Numbered from the stretch's first letter, positions 32,456 through 44,948 are shown. The stretch is 64,000 bases of DNA from Nemophila menziesii (GCA_029959085.1 JARWIR010000002.1:63666154-63730153); one strand, 5' to 3'. Numbers and translations: made by a program. Notes: a model not told the origin generated them from the sequence alone.

Positions 32456-32639
32456 GATTTCCCAGCTAATTTTCTTCGTCTTTCATCGTCTCGACCCCAA
32501 ACTCATGCCCTTTTTACCCCTGAAATCATCAAAAACAACTACCCTTCCTCATATATTAATAATAAACACTAATTTAGACAAAATTTATCTAATGTACACT
32601 ACGAAAAATAAAAGACTTAAACTAATATACAATGAATTG

Positions 32640-32677
32640 GCTTTTGTTTAACGTCGTTAAGCTCGACGGGTTACCTT
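32640..32677 (-). other. Post-pol motif of element C
   Basis: Intact version with the palindrome TTAACGACGTTAA followed by ACAAAAGCC on the minus strand; it lies just after the pol stop at 32684. Confidence 0.6.
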
Positions 32678-32683
32678 ACGCTT

Positions 32684-35278
32684 TTAAGGAGCTTCGAGGA
32701 GATACATGATCTCCCCGGGATGTGGATATTCCGAGCGATTGATGTCTTCACCTCCATGGTATATCTTTAATCGATTACCGTTCACCATGAAAGTACGGTT
32801 CTCGAGTGGATGTTCGATTAAAATTGCCCCATGAGGTGTAACCTTGGTCACAATATAAGGACCCGACCACTTCGATCTTAATTTACCCGGATAATTGCTG
32901 AACTTTGAGTTATACTTCAATACCTTTTGTCTGACTACAAAGTTCTTTTCACGAATACGATTATCATGCCACCTCTTAGTGTTTTCTTTGTAAAGCTTAG
33001 AATTTTCATAAGCATGTAATCGGAATTCATCGAGTTCATTGAGTTTCATCATTCGATTCTGACCGGCTAAAGTAGGATCTAAGTTTAACTACGCAATAGC
33101 CCAATATGCACCCATTTTAAATTCAAGAGGTAAGTGACACGCCTTACCATAAACCATTCGATACGGGGATGCATCAACTGGAGTCTTCAACGCAGTACGA
33201 TAAGCGCATAATGCATCATCTAACTTCATTGACCAATATTTTCTTGTAGGACCAACTGTCTTCTCTAAAATAGATTTTACCTCACGATTTGAGACTTCAG
33301 CTTGACCATTGGCTTGTGGATGATAAGCGGCATATACACGATGTCTCACTCCATACTTCTCTAAATCTGTCTTCAAATATTTATTCACGAAATGAGAACC
33401 TCCATCGCTAATAATTACTCTCGATGTACCATGTCTAGTGAAGATGTGTGATTTCAGAAACTTAATCACTACTCGTGAATCATTAGTTGGTAGAGCAATG
33501 GACTGTACCCATTTAGACACGTAATCAACAATTAATAAGATGTAGAGGTTTCCATTATAAGGAACAAACAGACCCATAAAATCAATACCCCATACATCGA
33601 ATATCTCTACTTTGAGAACATTATTACGTGGCATCTCATCCCTCTTGGATATATTTCCCGTAAACTGACATCTTTCACACCTCTTAACATATTCATGACA
33701 ATCTTTCATTATTGAAGGCCAGTAAAAACCTGATTGTAATACCTTAGCAGCATTTTGATCTCCTTTGAAATATCCTCCATAAGGTGAGTCATGACAACTA
33801 GCTATGATTGCTTCAGTTTCTTCCTTTGGTATACATCTTCTTACCATTTGATCAGCACATACTTTGTAGAGGAAAGGATCCTCCAAAAATAATTGTCTAG
33901 CACGGTGAGCTAATCTTTTTCTTTCTTGATAAGTAGAACCTTTAGGAAATGAACCACTTACAATTAAATTTTCAATATCAGCATACCAAGGAGTAGTGTT
34001 TAGGTGAATCGTGAATTAGCTTTCATCAGGAAATTATTCTCTAACAACTTTAGGTCCCCCATTTGATTATGATCCTTCAAGACGAGATAGATGACCTGCA
34101 ACTTGATTCTCACAACCTTTTTGATCCTTAATCTCTAAATCAAACTCCTGTAGCAATAAAACCCATCTTATCAACAGTGGTTTAGCATCTTTCTTTTCCA
34201 TAAGATATCTAATTGCAGAATGATCCGTATATACAACAAATTTCGCTCATGGGAACGAAACTTATCGAATGAATAAACAACGGCTAGCAATTCTTTCTCT
34301 GTAACAGTATAATTAATTTGAGCACTATTGAAAGTCTTGCTTGCGTAATAAATCGAACGAAATATCTTTTCTTTCCTTTGGCCCAAAAAAGATCCCATAG
34401 CTAAATCACTAGCGTCACACATAACTTCGAATGACATATTCCAATTAGGTGGTAATACAATAGGAGCGGTAATGAGTTTTTCTTTGATTGCTTGAAAGGC
34501 CACCATGCAAGCTTCATCGAAAAGGAATTTTGTGTCCTTCTCAAGTAAGTTACACAGTGGTTTAGCAATCTTAGAAAATCTTTAATGAATCTCCTATAAA
34601 AGCTAGCATGGCTAAAAAACTTCTCACCCCTTTTACAGAAACAGGAGGTGGAAGAGTTTTTATTACCTCTATCTTTGCACGATCAACCTCTAAACCAGCA
34701 CTAGAAACCTTGTGACCCAATACTATACCTTCTCGAACCATAAAACGACACTTCTCCCAATTTAAAACCAAATCCCTTTCCTTGCATCGAATCAAAACTC
34801 TATCTAAATTATGTAAACACTTATCGAAGTCATCACCGAATACAAATAAATCATCCATAAATACCTCAAGGAAGTTATTGATCATATCCCAGAAGATTGC
34901 CATCATACATCTTTGAAACGTAGCAGGTGCATTACATAACCCAAATGGCATTCTGCGATATGCAAATGTACCAAAGGGACATGTAAAGGTTGTCTTATAT
35001 TGATCTTCTGGAGCTACTTGATTATATGCGGAATATCCATCCAAAAAGCAGTAATACTCTCTACCAGCTAACTTGTCCAACATTTTATCTATGAAAAGAA
35101 GCGGGAAGTGATCTTTTCTTGTGGCCTTGTTCAATTTGCGGTAATCCATACATACTCTCCAACTAACAATAGTTCTTGAAGGGATAACTTCATTTTGATC
35201 GTTAAGAACTGTAGTAATTCCTCCTTTCTTCGGCACACACTGAACCGGGCTCACCCATTCACTACTTGAAATGGGATC
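32684..35278 (-). pseudogene. RT, RNase H and integrase of element C
   Basis: RT from 35278 (SSSEWVSPVQCVPKKGG, YRKLNKATRKDHF, MPFGLCNAPATFQRC, catalytic FMDDL). Two codons are missing in the YNQ..VAPEDQ segment. RNase H at about 33990-34530 is broken. Integrase 33089-33886 has the zinc site (CERCQFTGN), [18 protein letters not shown] and the Glu in [14 protein letters not shown] stop near 33088 separates the GPY/F tail (32684-33052, KWSGPYIVTKV). RT lacks its own N-terminal part because of the junction at 35280. Confidence 0.88.
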
Positions 35279-35280
35279 AA

Positions 35281-35985
35281 TTAAATAAATTAAGGTTCAG
35301 CCCATATAGCGATTCTCAAGCACTTAAGAAGTTTAGCTCATAACAGAAAATAAAACTAAAGCAATAAAATTAAAAGACATAATGTTTTACAGAAATAAAA
35401 TAAATAAAACCTAATGAAGAGGTTGGGTTTGGCTTTGAATTGGAGAAGATGACTGCTCCACCTCTTAGCTTTCTTCCTTCCTGCTTGCTCTGACTCGAAT
35501 CCTTAAGTCTCTTTGATAATTATATGAAGTGTGTGTTAAAGAGGAGGATAAGGGGTGTATTTATAGATGTTAGGAAGACCTAGGTCGAATTTACTTGGAG
35601 TGGAAGACAAGTCAAGAACTCTTTAATTCGCAACCCTAAAATCTAGGAAAGGTAAGATTCTACTACTGATTTGTTTTGGTCATATCTCTCTCAATACTTA
35701 TCCGTTTGAGGCGTTCCAATAGTCGAAACCGCTTGTCTCGGAAAGATCTTTCTAGTGGTATAGACCATTCGCCCAAATTCCTAACCAATATTAAGTTATG
35801 GACTTGTCTTTGAAACATGTCTGGAATTTCAGATTCATAAGGCAGCTTTATCTTTTCCTTCTTTGCATATATCCTTCCTTAATCTTATTTCCATGTAAAT
35901 CTCTTTCCCTTCCTTCTTAGACTTGACTTGGTTTCTAATTAATTACCATATATCTTTTAAAGCTTCACATTAAATAAATAATTAA
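35281..35985 (-). repeat. LTR D, left fragment (element E-type LTR)
   Basis: Matches positions from about 38015 to 38705 of the 3' LTR of E (for example GCGATTCTCAAGCACTTAAG, GACATAATGTTTTACAG). About 750 bp of the LTR's plus-strand left side is missing. It continues at 51530 on the other side of a LINE insertion. Confidence 0.8.
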
Positions 35986-36396
35986 TTAATGAGATTTTTC
36001 GCCGAAGAGACGGTAAGCTAAAATTGGAAGGAAAAAATGCTCCCAGGCACACTTCCATAAAAACCCTACCCTCTCATCTGAAACCCGATCCCCCACCCCT
36101 CTCCTCCGTCTACCACCGATCCCACCTACTCTTTCTCTCTTTTTAAAACCCTTACCCCCGTCAGAAACTAGATCCACCACTGCTTTTTTAACCCTAACCA
36201 CCGTAGCTACATCATCATCCTCCCTTCTCCCATCCCTATTCTCTTTCCCGCTACTTAGTTTCACTTAAGATCTGTACCCGATCTATGAAACTGAGTTTAA
36301 TTTACATCACGTTTGCTAAGTTTCACTATTTAAAAGTCACTTTTAAGTGCTTTATCGAGTTTTCCTTTACTATTATCTTCTACCTATCTCGCTCAG

Positions 36397-37260
36397 ATGA
36401 CTTCCCTAGTGAACATCAACGAGGGGAAGCAAGAAGAGGAAGAAGATGAACTTTGTCTCTCGCCAGACAGAGATGCAATTTATTCAAAGTTTGAGGAACC
36501 GAAATTTATTATTCGAAACATAGAGTCAGGTATTATCAACTTGAGTTATCTAAAAAAATTATTATTCAGCACTGGGGCATTTCAGGTCGTATCACACTTG
36601 AAAAAAGAGGTATTAATCTTTGTACGGTTCAATTCGACAAAGAGAAAGATTAAGAGATAGTGTGGAATAATAGACCATATCATATATTTGGGTTTCATGT
36701 ACTGGTTCAAAAACATGAGGAAACTATTATCAATCCCTTGCTTCTAGATGAGACAGCTTTCTGGATTCGAATTTATGGTATCCCACCCCTTTTTATCAAG
36801 GAATGTAATGTGAATAAAATTGATTCTAAGGTGGGAAATGTCATTTAGGTTTGTCTTCCTGACCCGATAAAGTACAAAGAAGAGCCTAGCATCAGAGCTA
36901 GGGTTGAACGTTGAGTATTAACTCCTCTTCTGGAGGGATTCAATTTTAAAATATCAAGATGACAAAATGTTTGGATATCTTTTAAGTTTGAAAAGCTGTT
37001 TGACTTTTGTTTCAAATGTGGCATTATCTCTCATGAAGAGAACAACTGTGATAATCCTAACCTTCGTACAAATAGATTAGGCAATTGGATCAAATACTCT
37101 AAGAATGTCAAAAGAGAGAAATAATTTGTTTTTAGAGCAGTTAAGAGCAACAATTTAAATCAAAGGACTAAAAAACCTTTGAAGAACAAATTTAAAAATA
37201 AAGTTGAAGTGTTAGAAGAGGGTGAGATTGGTTCTACTGATGGCATAGTTCTTATTAACA
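36397..37260 (+). pseudogene. LINE ORF1, N-terminal and zinc-knuckle part
   Basis: Acidic start (MTSLVNINEGKQEEEEDE), then a DUF4283-like region (FWIRIYGIPPLF near 36760) and a zinc knuckle FDFCFKCGIISHEENNC (near 37010). It is an RNA-binding ORF1 of the plant L1 type. A frame change near 36658 and several stops break it. Element E cuts it at 37270. Confidence 0.8.
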
Positions 37261-37270
37261 AATGAGTAAT

Positions 37271-39065
37271 TGGTGTCTCCTAGTGTGTTCTAAATAAACA
37301 CGCCTAAAAAGGCAAGACACGTACCGCAAGTGTACGGGTCGTCCAAGTAATATCCGGTAAACGGGATTTCGATCTCAGGGACGGATTAGGTATGATTCAA
37401 AGTGTTATGCAATAAATGGAACTAGTTGCTTGAATGAAAATTGAAAGTAAAGGAAATAGATTTTTATTTGATTTTTTGATTAAAGGACTAAAGTGCAAAT
37501 AAAGTAAATATTAAACTAAAATTGAAACTAATGCAAGAAAGTAAATATGAAGAGACTAAAAGGATGAGAGAATAGTACTTGAGTCACGCTGGGTTTCACC
37601 GAAATAAACTTAATCAATGCTTCTTCTAAGGGACAAACTAGTAACTAGTAATAGTCGGGATTCTAGATTCTCCTAACCCCCGTCAGGGTGGACTTAGGAT
37701 CTATTCTCAGATGTTACAAACCCCGTCAGGGCGATCATAATCCACCTTCGAATGTCAGGTTCTCTACCCAATTGGCTATAAGATTAACTAAGTCCGTCAG
37801 GATCAATAATTTCTATCTTACGTTTATTATCTATGTCAGTAATTAAACCCCCCGTCAAGATGATCCAATCGCCACTAATTGGAATAGCTTAATTACTCAA
37901 ACCTATGTCTAATTGGCCAAATTAAATATAGTGAAATTAACTTACTATAACAAACAATACTAAATTACTCAATTCGAATTAAATTATAAAAATCTCAAAT
38001 CAGAAAGCATTCATTAAATAAATTAAGGTTAAACCCTTACAGCGATTCTCAAGCACTTAAGAAGTTTAGCTCATAACGGAAAATAAAACTTAAACTATGA
38101 AATTAAAAGACATAATGTTTTACAGAAAGAAAATAAATAAATCTAATGAAGAGGTTGGGTTTGGCTTGAATTGGAGATATAGACAGTCTCCAGCTCTCAG
38201 CGTTCTTCCTTCCTGCTTGCTCTGACTTGAATCCTTAAGCCTCTTTGATAATTATATGAAGTATGTGTAAAAGAGGAGGCTAAGGGGTGTATTTATAGGT
38301 GTTGGAAGACCCTAGGTCGAATTTTGATTGGAGTGGAAGACAAGTCAAGGACCCTCAAATTCGTAGCTCTAAAAGATAAGATTCTGCTGATTTGATTTGG
38401 TCATATCTTTTTCAATACTTATCCGTTTGAGAAATTCCAATATATGAAACTGCTTGTCTTGGAAAGAGCTTTCTATTGGTGCAGACCACTCGTCCAGAAT
38501 CCTAGCCAATCTTTTATTATGATTTAATCTCTAAAACGTGGCTGGATTTTCAGATTTCAAAAGGCAGCTTTATCTTTTCCTCCTTTGAATAAATCTTTCC
38601 TAAATCTTCTTATTTCCATGTAAATCTTCTTTCCTTTCATCTTTATCTTGACTTGGCCTCTAAGTAATTACCATTTATCTCTTAAAGCTTCACATTAAAT
38701 AAATAATTAAACCGCATATGCTTAAAAAGAATAAATCAATAAATCAAGAAATCGAAATAGGAAAGTGTACTCTAAAAATAGAAACTCGACTTAAAGACAT
38801 TTCCTAACACTCTAAAATACACTAAGACTTTATTCTCACTTCCCCACCTTGGATTGGTCTTTCATGAAATTCAAGAACCTATTTAACTTTGCATCAAAAT
38901 TAGTCAAATTTACGCACAAAAGCTCAGAAAATGCAATTAGTTAAATTCCAAGGGGGAAAAGTGTAATATAACAAATTATGCATAAAAGTCTATCTAATAA
39001 GTCAATAATTCACCTAAAATGATGTCTCCAGAGGACTAATAATTAGAACAAATAGGGAGACATCA
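37271..39065 (-). repeat. 3' LTR of element E (1795 bp)
   Basis: On the plus strand TGGTGTCTCC to GGGAGACATCA. The 46 bp at 39020-39065 form the LTR-start inverted repeat. A minus-strand TATAAATA box lies near 38288-38295. Next to it inside the element, GAGTTGGGGGTCT (minus strand) is the polypurine tract. Confidence 0.93.
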
Positions 39066-40511
39066 AGACCCCCAACTCAAACCTTTGTCGTCCCGACAAA
39101 GTAAAATTAAAACAAAGGCCCCTTTTAGGTGAATGCAGAAGGTAGAATCTAGAAAATATTCCCAAAGCACAACTTAAAACAAATCTCATATAGTCTAATC
39201 TAGGAATTAATATACATCTACACTTATCATTTAAAATCAAATACAAAACAATATCAATCCAAAATTTATTTCACAATGCTAGAAGGTTACACTTAATACT
39301 TATCTCAAGATGGTGGCTATAGGGTGTTCCTCGATCTTTACTTGTGTTGAATGTTCCACTTAGAATAATCCCTATTAACTCACTGTGCATCTAGGAATCA
39401 CGAGGTCTTTACGGTTTTAGCATAGGCTGAAGGACGGTATGGTATGTATATTTGGTAAATTTGAAGTGAGCTTTTGGCTCTCTCCTCACTTACCATCAAC
39501 AACTGTCCAAGAGCTTGAGTTTACACTCAAATAACTTTCTCACTCAACCCATTTGACGCGCTTAATTAGCTTCCCCAAATTAACCCAATAAGCACTAAGG
39601 ATGATTCACTTAAAAATTTCCACTTTGCCGGTCCGAATATTTATTCTTTTCAAATCATTTATTCACTTCTTTTTGTATAGCCATGACTCCCTTTTTGATG
39701 TTGGGATATCATGCTATTTTTCATAGTTATGCCTATTCATAACTTGAGCTCGAAGCTTCTTTTCCATTCGCTATTACCCCGGCAAAGGGTTACAATATAA
39801 TAAACCTGTGAATCATCAAAATATCGAGCACAATTGATAAGCTCAAAAATCCAAACCCAATAAATTCCCATAATGGTGGACCCACCACCCCAAACTCAAG
39901 CTCAAGACAGGAAGTCTCAGGATCGTGATTCAAGTGCGGGTCATATGGTCATGCCTAACAATCTAAAGGGATATTGGCTTATAATGTGGCAACAAAAGAA
40001 AGGCTTAAAGGCTAAAAATTTGTCTAAGAAGGATAAAATTAATCAGGGATAGACGGCCAAAAAGGTTTCAAAGGGCTAACAAAGAAATGCCTCTATCATT
40101 TTCCTATCTACACAACTTGCCTCTAGTTCATACCTAAGTGGGTTCTCTACTCATTTAGATCTCACGTTCTACAAACCACTCATTATCCTTAAGCACAAGT
40201 TTACTTCTTTTGCATTGTTCATTAATTTTTCCTATCAATTATCTCATATTTGCATGCAATCAAAGTGTGTTTTATACTAACTCCTAAAGTTAACTATTTT
40301 CTATCATAAATTCATAAAAAGCATGCTTGATGGGGGTATTCCACAGTCAAACCCAAAAAAAATTTCTTTCTGCAAAGCATGTAAACACAAAAATTGGGAT
40401 GAGGCAACGAACCCCACCCCAAACTCAAAAGTGAGTCGTGTCCCCATGACTCGAAAAAGACTCAATAAAGCAATTAAAATAAAAACTAAACTACCTAGTG
40501 CCTACCATCAA
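39066..40511 (-). other. 3' untranslated region of element E
   Basis: No ORF with support. Sequence is similar to the 3' regions of B and F (for example ACTCAAGCTCAAGACAGGAAGTCTCAGGATCG and GAGTCGTGTCCCC stretches, in part). It looks like ordinary family 3' sequence. Confidence 0.6.
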
Positions 40512-40967
40512 TTAAGAAGAAGAATTAGAACGAGGTACCTGGCCATAAAGATCCATCATATCCTCCTCCTCCGAAGAAGAATTATTATCAATATCCATGT
40601 TCAAAGTTACCTTACTCCTTGTTGAATTCATCTTGGCAATTTCCTCCCATAGTGCTAAGACTTGTTTTCTTAGATGATCGATTTGTTGTTGATGTATGAT
40701 AGCCCATGGGGGTGTGTGAGAATCATTCAGAGAAGAGGAAGAAGAACCTTGATCTTGGATTGGTGTCTTTTCTTTAGGCTTTGATTGTACCTTCATTCTA
40801 GCTGTGAATTCCTTGTGTAGTGGTTGTGCAGGTGCCCTTTCTTCTTGTTCTTCAGTAGGCTCATCGAGATTGATGGCCTTTTCAATTGTAGAACCCGACA
40901 AATTCTTGTTCTTCCCTAGGATACAACATCTCTTCTTGTAATCCAAAGCATCTGTTCTGTTTGTCAT
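40512..40967 (-). CDS. Mini-ORF3 of element E (151 codons)
   Basis: Begins MTNRTD like ORF3 of B. Then a short basic segment, a Q/S-rich part, a coiled-coil-like stretch (HQQQIDHLRKQVLALWEE) and an acidic tail (NNSSSEEEDMMDLYG). The whole central domain of ORF3 is missing, yet the frame is intact. It may encode a small protein, or may simply have escaped damage because the insertion is young. Confidence 0.6.
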   Translation of the reverse strand: MTNRTDALDYKKRCCILGKNKNLSGSTIEKAINLDEPTEEQEERAPAQPLHKEFTARMKVQSKPKEKTPIQDQGSSSSSLNDSHTPPWAIIHQQQIDHLRKQVLALWEEIAKMNSTRSKVTLNMDIDNNSSSEEEDMMDLYGQVPRSNSSS

Positions 40968-41329
40968 GGTTGAATTGACCCCAAACTCAAGTTATACCAA
41001 GGATAGAATAAAGTTAAGGAAACTTGGTATAGCTTGAGTATCTTGCTTGGATTGGATGAAGGAAGTTGGTTCTTGACAAATCTTGGAAGAACTCTAGAAA
41101 GCTTGATGATCTTGATTGTGTTTAATGGTGTTTTGTGATGAATTTGATGAAGAGGTTATGTTTATAGAGGATGGAGGAGAGATCTGATGATGTTAATGTG
41201 TTTGTTGTGGAGGTTTGATCAAGCTTCAAGGTGTTTTTATAGGGTTGGGAGCTGGAAAATTCGTTTGGAAGAGGCTAGGGTTTATCTCCTTAAGGTTAGA
41301 AGTTGACTGGGCTTTGGACTCTTCACAAA

Positions 41330-41690
41330 CCGCCTGGTGCGGTGCATCCCTGCGGTGCATGGGGTATACCGCGGGGTATACTGCAACACTGTTGATGTGA
41401 TATTTCTCGCCTCTGCCTTGTACCCGTGCTAGCACCCCGTGGCACGCGTTTTGCCGTGCGGTGCATGGGGTAGTCCGCACGTGCTCCGTGAAAAAACCCG
41501 CGGTACACACCCCGTGGCACGCGTTTTGGGCGTGCGGTGTAGGGTGCAGTGCACCGCGCCGATCATCTTCTCTTTTTCTCGCCTCTGGATAAGACCCGTG
41601 GTGCGCGACCCGTGGTACGGGTTTTTGGAGCGCGGTACATCCCTACGGTATAGGGGGTACACCGCGGGGGTAGTCCGCGCCAGCCTTGAA
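41330..41690 (-). repeat. GC-rich palindromic repeats of element E
   Basis: Repeated GCGGTGCAT, GGGGTAGTCCGC, TACACCGCGGGG and GTGGCACGCGTTTTG blocks in about three units, rich in CCGCGG and ACGCGT palindromes. It lies at the same place as the blocks of A, B, C and F but with different sequence. ORFs crossing it on both strands have no recognisable domain. Confidence 0.75.
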
Positions 41691-41852
41691 TTCTCCAAAA
41701 ATTTTCTCCTAGCACCCCAAACTCGATTCCTGCACCATTAACACAATACCCTTCTCATTTCCTTAAAAGTAGACACTAAAACTCGACACTAACTTAGAAT
41801 TATACACTAGGAATTGAAAAACTGAAAGCAATAAACTAATATACATTGAAAT

Positions 41853-41890
41853 GGCTTTTGTTTAACGTCGTTAAGCTCGACGGGTTACCT
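41853..41890 (-). other. Post-pol motif of element E
   Basis: GGTAACCCGTCGAGC, TTAACGACGTTAA, ACAAAAGCC on the minus strand, just after the GPY/F-tail ORF. Confidence 0.6.
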
Positions 41891-41896
41891 CTCGCA

Positions 41897-43060
41897 TCAT
41901 TTTTTTATGTAACCTCCCCAGCAGTGAGTGAGGTCATCAATATTTGCTACACGGAACTTGCATCCCTTAGCTTTTATAACCACCAATTGATCAGAGATAA
42001 CCCTTGTGACCTTGAATGGTCCTTGCCAAGAACTCTTGGCTTTGCGCGCTTTCGGAGGGGGGTCAGGCTTCTTCATTGCGACCACTTCGCCTACACTGAA
42101 CTCCCTCTTCTTTCTTTCTTTCTTAGGTTCTTTTGGAACCTTCGTAGCTCGCACCTTTTCTTTCTTTTTAGCATGGTCAAGGTGTGGATTTTTCTTAGGA
42201 TATGGAGGATTTATGTTAGGTGGTTTCTTTCTGAGCTCTTTTTCCTCCATTCCTAAGGTTCCCACAACCTTGGTTGGCTCTTGTTCAATCACATCCATCT
42301 GGAAACACTCCTCCTTGGATTCCAGAAACTTCATTGGTCTGAACACGTTACAATTCACTTCCTCGTCTTGGATTCGCATCGTTAATTCTCCATTCTCTAC
42401 ATCAATTATAGTACGCCCCGTGGCTAGGAATGGTCTTCCCAAAATAATGGGGACATTCCTATCCGCGTCGTAGTCAAGTATAACGAAATCAACTGGAAAA
42501 ATTAACGTACCTGCCTTGACGAGGACATTTTCTACTCTTCCCTCTGGATGCACGAGGGATCTGTCAGCCATTTGCAAGACCATAGAAGTTGGTCTTGCGT
42601 CTCCTATCTTCAACTTTTCAAAAACGGATTTGGGCATAAGATTAATACTCGCTCCCAAATCGCATAACGCTTTCGCTTGCCATTCATTACCAATAGAGAT
42701 GGGAATAGTGAAACTCCCAGGATCAAGTAACTTCCGTGGTAACTTACTCTGACATATCGCACTGCATTCTTCTGGCAAGCCCACCATTTCATTCTCAAGA
42801 TATCGGCGTTTGTTTGTGAGAGCTCTTTTCAAGAATTTCAAATACTTTGGTACCCCCTTGATAGCCTCTAAGAAAGGTATATTAATATTGAGCTTACTCA
42901 CCATGTTCATGAATCTTTCGTATTCAGCCGTATCTCCCTTCTTCTGAACTCTGGAAGGGAATGGTGGAGGAGGACGGGTTTCTACAACATCTTTCTTCTT
43001 TGGCTTTTCCGGAATCTTCTCCACTTCTACCACTTCAGGTTCTTCTTTTTCTTCCACCTC
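41897..43060 (-). pseudogene. Protease plus GPY/F-tail ORF of element E
   Basis: 386 open codons. Acidic/basic start, RPPPPFPSRVQKKGD, then protease (LCDLGASINLMPKS, ILDYDADRNVPIILGRPF; the segment lost in B is present here). A Lys/Pro-rich linker follows (KKKEKVRATKVPKEPKKERK), then FSVGEVVAMKKPDPPPK and SSWQGPFKVTRVISDQL, with the same end as A. The protease-to-tail linker aligns with that of A without large gaps, so the RT-less layout is inherited, not two separate accidents. A frameshift near 43070 and a stop at 43170-43172 separate it from gag. Confidence 0.82.
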
Positions 43061-43169
43061 CTCTAATGGTTTTTTCTTTTCTAGTAACTTCTTTTTCTTT
43101 CATAACCGGGAAGGGTGGTGGTTGCACAGTCTTACCACTTCTGGTAGTGATCGCGTTACAACTTTCAAA

Positions 43170-44855
43170 TTACTTAGGAATTTCCGTATCAGTTGGAAGT
43201 TGGCCTTGACCTCGAACATTTAAACTATTGGCGATCTTTGATATTTGAGTTTCTAAGACTTTTAACGAAGCGGAATGAGAATTTAATGTTTCTTCCATCC
43301 TATTTTCTCTCTTGTGGGTTTCCTCTATGAATCGAGATAGCTGGTTTTCAATTATCTCCGACCTCTTATCCGCATGGGATATGTATTGCGTCACAGTAAG
43401 TGCTAACTCATTTGCGGTAATTTCGCCTTCGTGAGGTCGAGAGGGAAGCGCTTTTTGAGCTAATGTGTCGGCATACGCGTCTTGATCGGCTCTAGGTTGA
43501 TTTCCTTGGTATTGGTTTTGTGTTCGAACCTGATAATTGTTCCCTTGAGGCCTTTGTTGATAAGCTCCAGGATTGGCTGCCCCTTGTGGATTTGAATATT
43601 GAAAGCCTGGATGATTTCTGTTTTGATTTCCATACCCTTGACCACCTGAATAGTTACCTCGTTGATTAACGAAGTATACGGATTCTGGGTTGTTGGCACA
43701 TTCTTCCCAGCCATGATCATCTCCTCCACAACTAGAACTTAACTCTGGTTCATTCACAACGTTTACCACAGCTTTATTCGACATAGATAATTGTTTCAGC
43801 TTGTTTTCAAGTGCTGCAATCTTAGCGTTCAAAGCAGTTTCTGTATCCAAATTCAAAGTACCTCTTTCAGGAGCTCTAACCGATGATTTCGAGGATTGCC
43901 AACTCATTTCATTCTTTACAATTCGGTCCATGATAATCAGAGCTTGATCAGTTGTGACCATCATGAGACCACCTTGGCACATAGTATCGATTTTATCTTT
44001 TGCAGCATCACCTAAACTTCGATAAAATATTCCAAGTTGTAATTCAAGAGAGTACCCATGTAATGGGCACTTGCGTAATAATGTTTGAAAACGAGTCCAT
44101 GCATCACCTACAGTTTCTCCTGGCTCTTGGCGAAAATAAACAATATCTAATTGCCCACTGAGTCGAACACTTTGAGGATAGTACCTATGGAAAAAGGCTG
44201 TCTGAAGTTGATCCCAAGACACAATCGCGTTGTGTGGTTGTTGATCATACCACTCACTTGCTCCTCCGGTGAGGAAGAATGGAAACATATGAAAGTACAT
44301 TTGTTCTTGGGTTACTCCAGGGGTGACATATGCATCACAGATTTGCATAAACTTGTACATAGCACGAATAGGATCTTCGCGAGCCGCACCACTATACTGT
44401 CCCACGGTTGTAAACTGGTTGATCATCCCTGCGTCTGGTCTGAATCGAACTCCTTGAATTGCTGGAGGACGGAGTCCTAGTGGTGGTAGAAGAAAAGGTC
44501 CATGGTTGTTCGGTTGGAAGATCTGCGGTCCATGATCGTGAAGTACTCCACCATTATTATTGACTGGCTGTTGATTTCCGGGAGGAGCTGGTAATTGGAC
44601 TCCTACCGGTGGAATTGGTAATTGAACTCCTACCGGTGGAGCTATTGGGAGGCCGTTGTCATCCAAATGAATCACGGGATCTTGAATCACAGGATCTTGA
44701 GCATTATCTTCTGCCATTGCTTTTTCTAACTTTGCTTGTTCTCTTGCTTCTTTATCTCTTTTGTTTTTCTCTCGTAATAGGCGTTCGGGATTATCAAGGA
44801 TCACGATATCTCCAAGCATATACCAAAACCTGTAAATCTGAGAAAACAAGAACAA
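43170..44855 (-). pseudogene. gag of element E
   Basis: 561 codons open from 44855. Pro/Val-rich N-terminus with repeated PPVGVQLP, Gag core (GGASEWYDQQPHN, FRQEPGETVGDAWTRFQ), Cys/His region CGGDDHGWEEC, then NRNHPGFQYSNPQGAAN and coiled-coil C-terminus. Ends at a TAA (43170-43172) after TDTEIPK, inside what should be continuous Gag-PR. The single stop leaves a nearly full-length Gag that could be made. Confidence 0.85.
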
Positions 44856-44948
44856 CCCAAAGCGTAAAACTGAAAAATAAAAATTAAAACTAAACTAAAA
44901 ACTAGCAACTAAAACACTTACGGCTAACACCGTGGTCACACGCTACCG

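Larger units (their letters stand above)
31393..35280 (-). mobile_element. Element C: truncated Athila-like element of the B family
   Basis: Minus strand, from RT (35278) through RNase H, integrase, post-pol motif and palindromic repeats to the N-terminal part of ORF3. The palindromes and proteins resemble B closely. Its left edge reads TGGTGGTCCTTTGT (31393-31406), identical to the outer end of the A/B LTR, joined to ORF3 codons; the rest of the 3' LTR and ORF3 is missing. At 35280 RT is joined to the inside of an LTR of another family. LTR D is therefore listed apart. Confidence 0.75.

Noticed and set aside
41215..41741. ORFs on both strands in the E spacer
   Set aside because: Same reason: open because of GC-rich repeats, with mirror-like products on the two strands.
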